A stretch of DNA of 64,000 bases from the NCBI GenBank assembly GCA_002914805.1, contig JXTB01000777.1:39329-103328 (forward strand), in the 5' to 3' direction. Both the position numbers and the translations under genes were made by a program. The DNA comes from Parasponia andersonii. Taxonomy: Eukaryota > Streptophyta > Magnoliopsida > Rosales > Cannabaceae. Positions 57,858-64,000 of the stretch are shown in pieces. Numbering within the stretch: position 1 is the first letter of the stretch; the number at the start of each line of letters is the position of its first letter. The notes beneath the pieces are model-generated. The model was not told the origin of the DNA and searched no databases. It saw only the letters and a list, made by a program, of their open reading frames with translations.

Positions 57858-60280
57858 CTGAAAAGTATGTAAAGTGCAAAAAGTAAAGTAATGCGTGTAC
57901 ATACACTGGCAAAGCAAGATCTTTTTGACCAAACAAAAAAGATATCAATATACTTACCGGATAGGAAGGAAATTATAACAAGAAGCTAAAAAAATTTAAG
58001 AAAAAAATCAAATATCAAATATTTAAACTTATGAAAAGAGAACCTTGAGAAAACATCCAACACCTTTCAAATTGAATGGCTCGTTTGGCCTTTCAATTCA
58101 GTCGCCTCCCATCAGTGAAGTATCAAAGTCGGACAACAAAACAACAAGAATTTACAAAGTTCTTTAAGAAAAAAAATGTTCCACCATGGGTTCGATTTTC
58201 TTGTCATTTATATTTGGTAGGTGGCTTGTCTCCTAAAATTAATATTAATTGATGGGATATGACCTTGTTTTTATTGGCATACTAAACGAAATTGATGACT
58301 GAAATTTCTTGGAAAGTAAAATATTAGAATGGAATATGAAAAGTTTTGCTCATAAATCGAGGGGTCATTTGATTCAGATTCTTAAAGATAGAGAAATCTA
58401 GACGTGTAAAAATTGATTTCAAAAGGAAAACGAAATGGGTGAAGAAGGCAATAAAAAATGAAAAATAAATAATTAAAAAAGAACGAAAAGACTGAAAAGG
58501 GCCTCCATTTATTGTTTTGCTCATCGTGAAGAGTAAAATTAACCGAAAATTAGGAGCGAGGAGCGAGAAGAAGAAACTTCCAATGTTCATACTTCAAACT
58601 CTTTTTTTTTTTTTTTTGAGAGATTCCAATGTTCATGCTTCATACATTATATTGCTAATCGAATTAATGCACTAATTAATTTCAAAATTTTCTCCTTTTT
58701 TTTGTGTGGATTGTATCAAAATCAGATTATTTATTGTTACTAGGTAGAAGGATTTTAAAGCAAAATATATTATCATCAACATTAATTTGTAGAAGAAAGG
58801 AGCGAATGATATCGATGGCAGTAGTATAGTACGGCTTTGCTTTCACTGGTTTCTGTAAGTAGTTTTAGTTTCACTTTTGAACTCGATATATAATGTTTCT
58901 AATGGTAAAATTGGACAGAATCATGTAGTAATTAATTGGCATTGTTTAGCAATATTCTCCTGAAATTACTAATGATTTAAGTACTTTATATACAGATTAA
59001 TTTGAGTCCTAAATAAGTTCATAACATACTAGTATTAGACAATCACAAATCCTAACCAGGCACAAAGCGTTTGGAAAAACAATTATATACAATAAAAAAA
59101 AAATAGTATGTGAATAAGTAATAAGCCTCCGCTAAAGAATGATAGTCCACTCAAATACTTCTTGAATATAAAAATCCAAGAGAGTGATAATCCAAGAGAG
59201 TGATGAGCCTGAAAATTTTGTCTAATATTTATTATTGAATATAAAACTCCAAGAGATCTTATCGACTTGGACATGATGTCAAAATATAATAAGCTAAAGT
59301 ATGCTAAACGTAAAAAAAAAAAAAAGAAAATAGCTTATAATTCAAGACTCAGATTTAATTCTCTCTAATAAAAGTTGTGAATTGGATTAAAAAAAAAAAG
59401 AAAAAAAAAATGGTGATTTTACCCAAAAAAAAAAAGTTGATATAAGAAAAATAAATATATATATCACATTAATTTTATCAATTGTTATTGCTATTATAAA
59501 AAGAGTTTTTTCTATAAATTTTATCAAAAATGGACTACGCAATATTAAAATGAGAATGAGTGATTAAACACGATAATTTACTTTTATATATATATATATA
59601 TATGTATATATGAAAAAAGACATATTTAATAGCATTATATTTCAAAGGCATGAAATCACGTCAACTCTAATGCAAGCTCCCACTGACAACAAATCTTGAC
59701 TTCGTCCCTAACGACTCCCTCTCTAATGAAAAATTAAGATATGTCATGCAGATTAGTTGTCTAACACTATCAACCTCCTTTTCCGCGCTAGTACTCAGAA
59801 CAAAATGACAATTTTGTTTGCTATCTATAATTTTGTTTTGTTTTGCACTCTTTGATGACCGAAGGGATGGAAGTAGGACAGGGGTTTAGGGAAAATAGTA
59901 AGTACGCTACTAGTCATACGTCCTCTTTTTTCGCTTTCCTCATACACAAAATCTTATTTTATACGCACTTCACAAGAGACATCAATGTTCTGCAATGAGA
60001 ATACCTTCTCGTGCATAATTTCAAATTTGTGCCAAAATTAACAAGATCATAAAAAAAATTTATAATAAAAAATAAAGAATAAAGAAGATGGAAGCAAAAT
60101 TCCATGATCAATAGTGAGAAAATGAAAAGTTAAAGGGTAATAATAATTTTGAAAAGAACAAAGGCAAAACTCCCCTCTGGATTTAAACAACCAAGTCTTT
60201 ATAAGAGAATGCAGAACTTTTCAGCCAATTTACTTAGTAATGAGAAAATTTGTTCCAAATAAAAAGCTGGACATTTATTA
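57858..60280. other. Intergenic region
   Basis: AT-rich with several A/T homopolymers (near 58,602-58,617 and 59,395-59,440) and a TA repeat near 59,586-59,605. No gene recognised. Confidence 0.5.
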
Positions 60281-62873
60281 CTATTCTAGTGTAACTAAAC
60301 CAAGCACTTCAAACTCTACCTCTATAATGCAAGCGTCCATAACCAGAAAACCATTTTCTAGATCTGTGAATTCAGCCATTGGCATGAACTCGATGAAACC
60401 GGCGTCCGAATGTCCAAACCAATAGTTACCTGAAAAGAGGAATTATTTTGAAGAAGTAATTTGAATAATATGGCAGTTTAGAAGACAGATAACAAGTGGG
60501 GTATAAAAGGACTTACATTTGATTCAACATTATGCCATACAGTTGAAGTTACTTTTCATAGATAATTTGTAAAGACATGTAATACCAAAAACAAATACAC
60601 TACTTACGATCATAAATAACAAGGACAAACAACGAAGTGCTATAATAACGAACGAGTCAAATATAAGGACTCAAAATACTACAATTGAAGAATATGTAAT
60701 TATACATTTACTTATCTTTTTAATGTTGAAAATGGAGAGCGGGAACGTTTAATTAATATTTGTGAGCTCACCACTTCGTTCAAAATGGTTGCCTTTCGTT
60801 TGGTCCCTCACACGCAAAATGTAACGCACAAATATTTTAGTGCCTATAGAAAGAGTTGAAGAATCAAGTTCTAGACCCGCAGAAATGTTAGTGTAGTTCT
60901 TGATCTCCCCTTTCGATTGGTATCCAGTCGGATAGAACACAATCCTCCTGGTAACCAACAATGAAAACACCGAGTTATACATACATATGTTGCTTTAGGT
61001 TTGTGAACGTCATATCATATCAAAGCTATACTAGTGTCAAGTATCATGCAACTATATATGGACTCGTAAAAATCTGACAGTTCAAAGGCATTCACTAAAG
61101 AAAGATTTTGCGTCTAATGAGTGAGTGGTAGATTATACCATTTGTACCCTCCACCAAAAAAAAACATAGATTCATAACGTTCATCAGAAAATGATTTTCT
61201 CGAGAAATTATCAAACGTCCAAGCAACCTTGCAAGCCACAGGATCCTTTTTCATCGATAGACGCTCTACTTTGGATGCATTTTTGACAATGAAGACCTCC
61301 ACGCCGAAACTGCAAGTGTCATTGACAAGGTAACCATTGGAAGGATTCTTGAACGTTTCGAGAGCCATGAATTTGGCTATACCACATTGAGTCTTCATAC
61401 AATGAAATCGCCTTACAGTTGCATCTGCGTATTTTATAAGAGTTCAGAAATGAGATATTCTACAGCATACCAAGCCAGCTGGTTTAGTAAACTTGATTCT
61501 TAATTATTAAAAACTACAAAAAGGGTGTTATGAGATTGTTGTTACAGCTTGTAACGTGACTCTTCGAGAATTTAAACTATAGACTGGTGATTGATAACTC
61601 AGTTTTGGGTCAAATTATTTCGTAATTTTCTGCCATAGAAAATAACATTTTTTTTTAAATAAATAAATATTGATTTGGTATTAGATATCAAAGTGATGGG
61701 AACAAAATTCAACCACTTTTGATAACTGTATAGAGAAGTTGAAAACTTGCTACCAAACAGAGGAACCAAAAACCACCAGTCAATACGTAAGCAAGAGAAA
61801 CCAAACAGAGCAACTAACTAAGAAAAAGCACCAAACATAGGAACAAAACTTGAAAAAAGCATCTAATAGAGTATAAACTAGTAGCTGGGTCAAACAAGCA
61901 TCAAGGAAAAAAAATGTCATATATTCGATATTAATAGGGTGGCGGAGCATGATTATGCCAACCTAGTTGAGATGTGCCAGGCGCTTACACATCTTCATTT
62001 TTCATAAAAAAAAATATATAAAATTACATATATTCAGATTAAAGATTATGAAGAAGCTACCTTGGAAACCAACATACTTGTCCCGAATCTGATCAAATAT
62101 AAAGAGATTAAAAATAGCATAAACTTCCCAACCAGCAGAGAAAGAAGTTGTATCCACCATTTCCAAGTACAAAGAAATATGATCTTGCCCTTCTTTGGTC
62201 TTGTCCCCATCTGGGTATAATAAGAAGTTCCTATAATAGATATACTTGTTAGAACTAAACAAGTAAGCAGAACTGATTAGAATCTATGATAAACATGTCA
62301 CTAAAAGAACTATATAATTCACTATTATTAGATCTAATTGCATGCTTTATTTGGTTTGTAATCATCATATACTTCATATAAATTTTCTATATAACACACC
62401 ATTTATATCCCCCAGCTTTAAACTCAGAGCGGTATTTTTCTACGGAAGCTTTTGAAAGTGAGGAGAAGGAGTCAATTTTGAGCAAATGGTGACTCGGCAG
62501 AGCATCTCTTCCTAACAAAATCACAAGACAAAACGAAGGATCATATACTCTTCTTTATAAAGCATACATATAAGAAATTAAATATACATATTTAATATGT
62601 GTATATATATATATATGTATATATCTTACGAAGTATGGGCTCCGAAAGAGCGACTATCTTTGACTGTTCCAGAGGAGGAGGAGATGTTTGGGTGGAAGAA
62701 GCTGTAGGAGAAAAAGGAGCAGTTCCAAATCCATGAATGTCATAATTAAGATTCTTACAGTCGTTTGAAGAATGATCTGCAGAGACGACTTGTTCTGAAG
62801 CATCTTTACTTTTGTTAAGCTTCTGAGACGACTTGTCGTACGATGATAGAGGAGGAGGAGGAGGAGATGCCAT
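60281..62873 (-). CDS. Double-MATH (TRAF-like) domain protein, intact, 378 aa
   Basis: Six exons: 62,873-62,630, 62,511-62,400, 62,230-62,061, 61,424-61,139, 60,947-60,772 and 60,429-60,281. Total 1,137 bases, with phases identical to the other two intact genes. Exon 1 (1-81) is short, with a Pro run (MASPPPPPLSSYDKSS), SADHSSNDC and a variant GFGTAPFSP motif. MATH 1 (about 82-222) has LPSHHLLKIDSFSSLSKAS, FKAGGYKW and FDQIRDKYVG. MATH 2 (about 240-378) has FDNFSRKS, GGGYKW, YPTGYQSKGE and LENGFLVMD, and ends GLVTLE like the 402- and 396-aa proteins. Likely a cytosolic or nuclear peptide-binding adaptor; the partner is unknown. A TATA-like sequence lies about 90 bp upstream. Confidence 0.9.
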
Positions 62874-62960
62874 TAAATATCTAAGAACTTGAACTAAAAC
62901 TCAACAAAGTAAAGTTCTCAAAGATTGTTAAGCTCTGAAAGTCTGAGCCAAATATTTTTG

Positions 62961-62973
62961 TCCTTTTATATGG
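62961..62973 (-). promoter_or_regulatory. TATA-box candidate for the 378-aa MATH gene
   Basis: On the minus strand CCATATAAAAGGA lies about 90-100 bases before the ATG. The 396-aa paralogue has the related CCATATGAAAAGC at about the same distance (52,801-52,812), and both leaders share GTTAAGCTCTGA. This supports a common ancestral promoter. Confidence 0.5.
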
Positions 62974-64000
62974 AATGATTGGACTTCACTTTCTCTCATT
63001 TTTCTTCTTCTAATCTTTTTTTCTTCCTTAACTTTCCCAACCCTTTTTCTACGGTGAAATTATTTATATATTTTCCCTTGCTAATTTTGCTTCAAAATTC
63101 TAGTCTTAATGCCAATGCCAAAGCTGTTTTTGTTTGTCTGTTCGTTTTTTTTTTTTTTACTACATAGAAATAAGTATTCCTAAGCCGATTTCCCAGCCAA
63201 AAAAAAAAAAAAAAAGAAACAAAATCCTTAGCTGGTTATATTTGGACATAAGGTATTAAAGTTGTAGCATTATTAAAATTTTCACTTCCGTTATTGTCAT
63301 GTTTCTTGGCAATTTCATATTTCAAAAAATAAAATAAAATAAAAACAAAAAAAATGTCGGTAAATGTATAATGCACATTAAAAGCTAGTCAATTGGAAAT
63401 ACCAAAAATATCCCCCTCTTATTTCGCAGAATACAAATTTTCGTGTTTTAAAAGTACAAATTATATTCCCTTAATTTGTCAAATTGTGTCAAAATTATAT
63501 TGTGGAATGACAAAATGATACGCTTAGTTTCAATTAATGAAATAGTTAACTAGTTTCTTACAAGTATACACCCAAAAATAAAAAATAAAAATTTAGGTAT
63601 AAATTTTTAATAAAAAATATTTAGAATTTATGTTGTTTTGGTTGAAATTTAATGAATAATTGTTTATTTGACTCGGGATTATTTTCACATTAGAAATTGA
63701 CAAAAATCAATAAAAATTCGCTAGAAAATTTTAAATTGATATATTATGTATTTCTAAAAGAACAGAGTATAAACTCATAATTGCCTAAAACACAAGTGAG
63801 GTTTTTTATATTTTATCATTGTTCAATCATCAACACACAAATTGATATATTTACACTTGTACGTACTTGTGGTATGCCTCTATAATTTATAGCTAAGACA
63901 AAGTTCTGAAAAACCCAGAACCAACTGATGCTCTTAACTGAATTCAAACCAAGCTTGAGCAGTTTCCTTTTTTACCTTTAATATTGATCTTACTTTTAAT
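62974..64000. other. Upstream region of the 378-aa MATH gene
   Basis: AT-rich sequence, T-rich near 63,146-63,158 and A-rich near 63,199-63,215. No further gene recognised before the window ends. Confidence 0.5.

Noticed and set aside
57960..58150. Search for a missing exon 1 of the MATH pseudogene
   Set aside because: A possible reading (DFDTSLMGGD, stop) bears no real likeness to the conserved N-terminal exon.

Overview
The window looks like AT-rich nuclear DNA of a eudicot plant, possibly a woody rosid. The genes have short exons with GT/AG introns, and most of the space is filled by plant-type retroelements (Athila-like, Tekay/Del-like and Galadriel-like Ty3/gypsy; a Tork/TNT1-like Ty1/copia; a LINE with RNase H). 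Nothing bacterial was seen (no operons, no CRISPR).

The host genes form a tandem array, all on the minus strand, of proteins with two MATH (TRAF-like) domains. Three are intact six-exon genes: 33,699-36,189 (402 aa), 49,974-52,696 (396 aa) and 60,281-62,873 (378 aa). Two more are pseudogenes: 8,186-11,969 (nonsense codon, internal deletion, truncated exon) and 56,071-57,857 (several frameshifts and one nonsense codon). A short exon-4 relic lies near 42,500. Exon 6 of the first pseudogene occurs twice, at 5,186 and 8,186, on either side of a run of N; this is most simply a haplotype or scaffolding duplication. An unrecognised two-exon reading frame lies at 12,762-13,565.

Layout: 1-4,540 is Athila-type debris in both orientations. 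5,409-7,392 is an LTR plus the start of an element coding for a Transposase_28-like protein, cut by an N gap (7,393-8,036). 8,037-13,565 holds the first MATH pseudogene, invaded by three related short TA-targeted elements. 15,558-32,115 is one nested structure: a terminal-inverted-repeat element is split by a LINE with a 14-bp target duplication, and the LINE is itself split by a Tekay-like element and by a solo LTR. 33.7-36.2 kb is an intact MATH gene. 36.7-41.6 kb is a Galadriel-like element. 42.5-43.1 kb holds a MATH relic and a FAR1-like relic. 44.7-49.7 kb is a copia element on the minus strand. 50.0-62.9 kb holds the remaining MATH genes.

No retroelement reading frame here looks functional. 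The likely expressed products are the three double-MATH proteins, which share a Ser/Pro-rich N-terminal exon with a conserved GFxTAPSSPP-like motif. The family suggests ubiquitin- or receptor-linked protein-protein adaptors, but nothing in the sequence fixes the partner.
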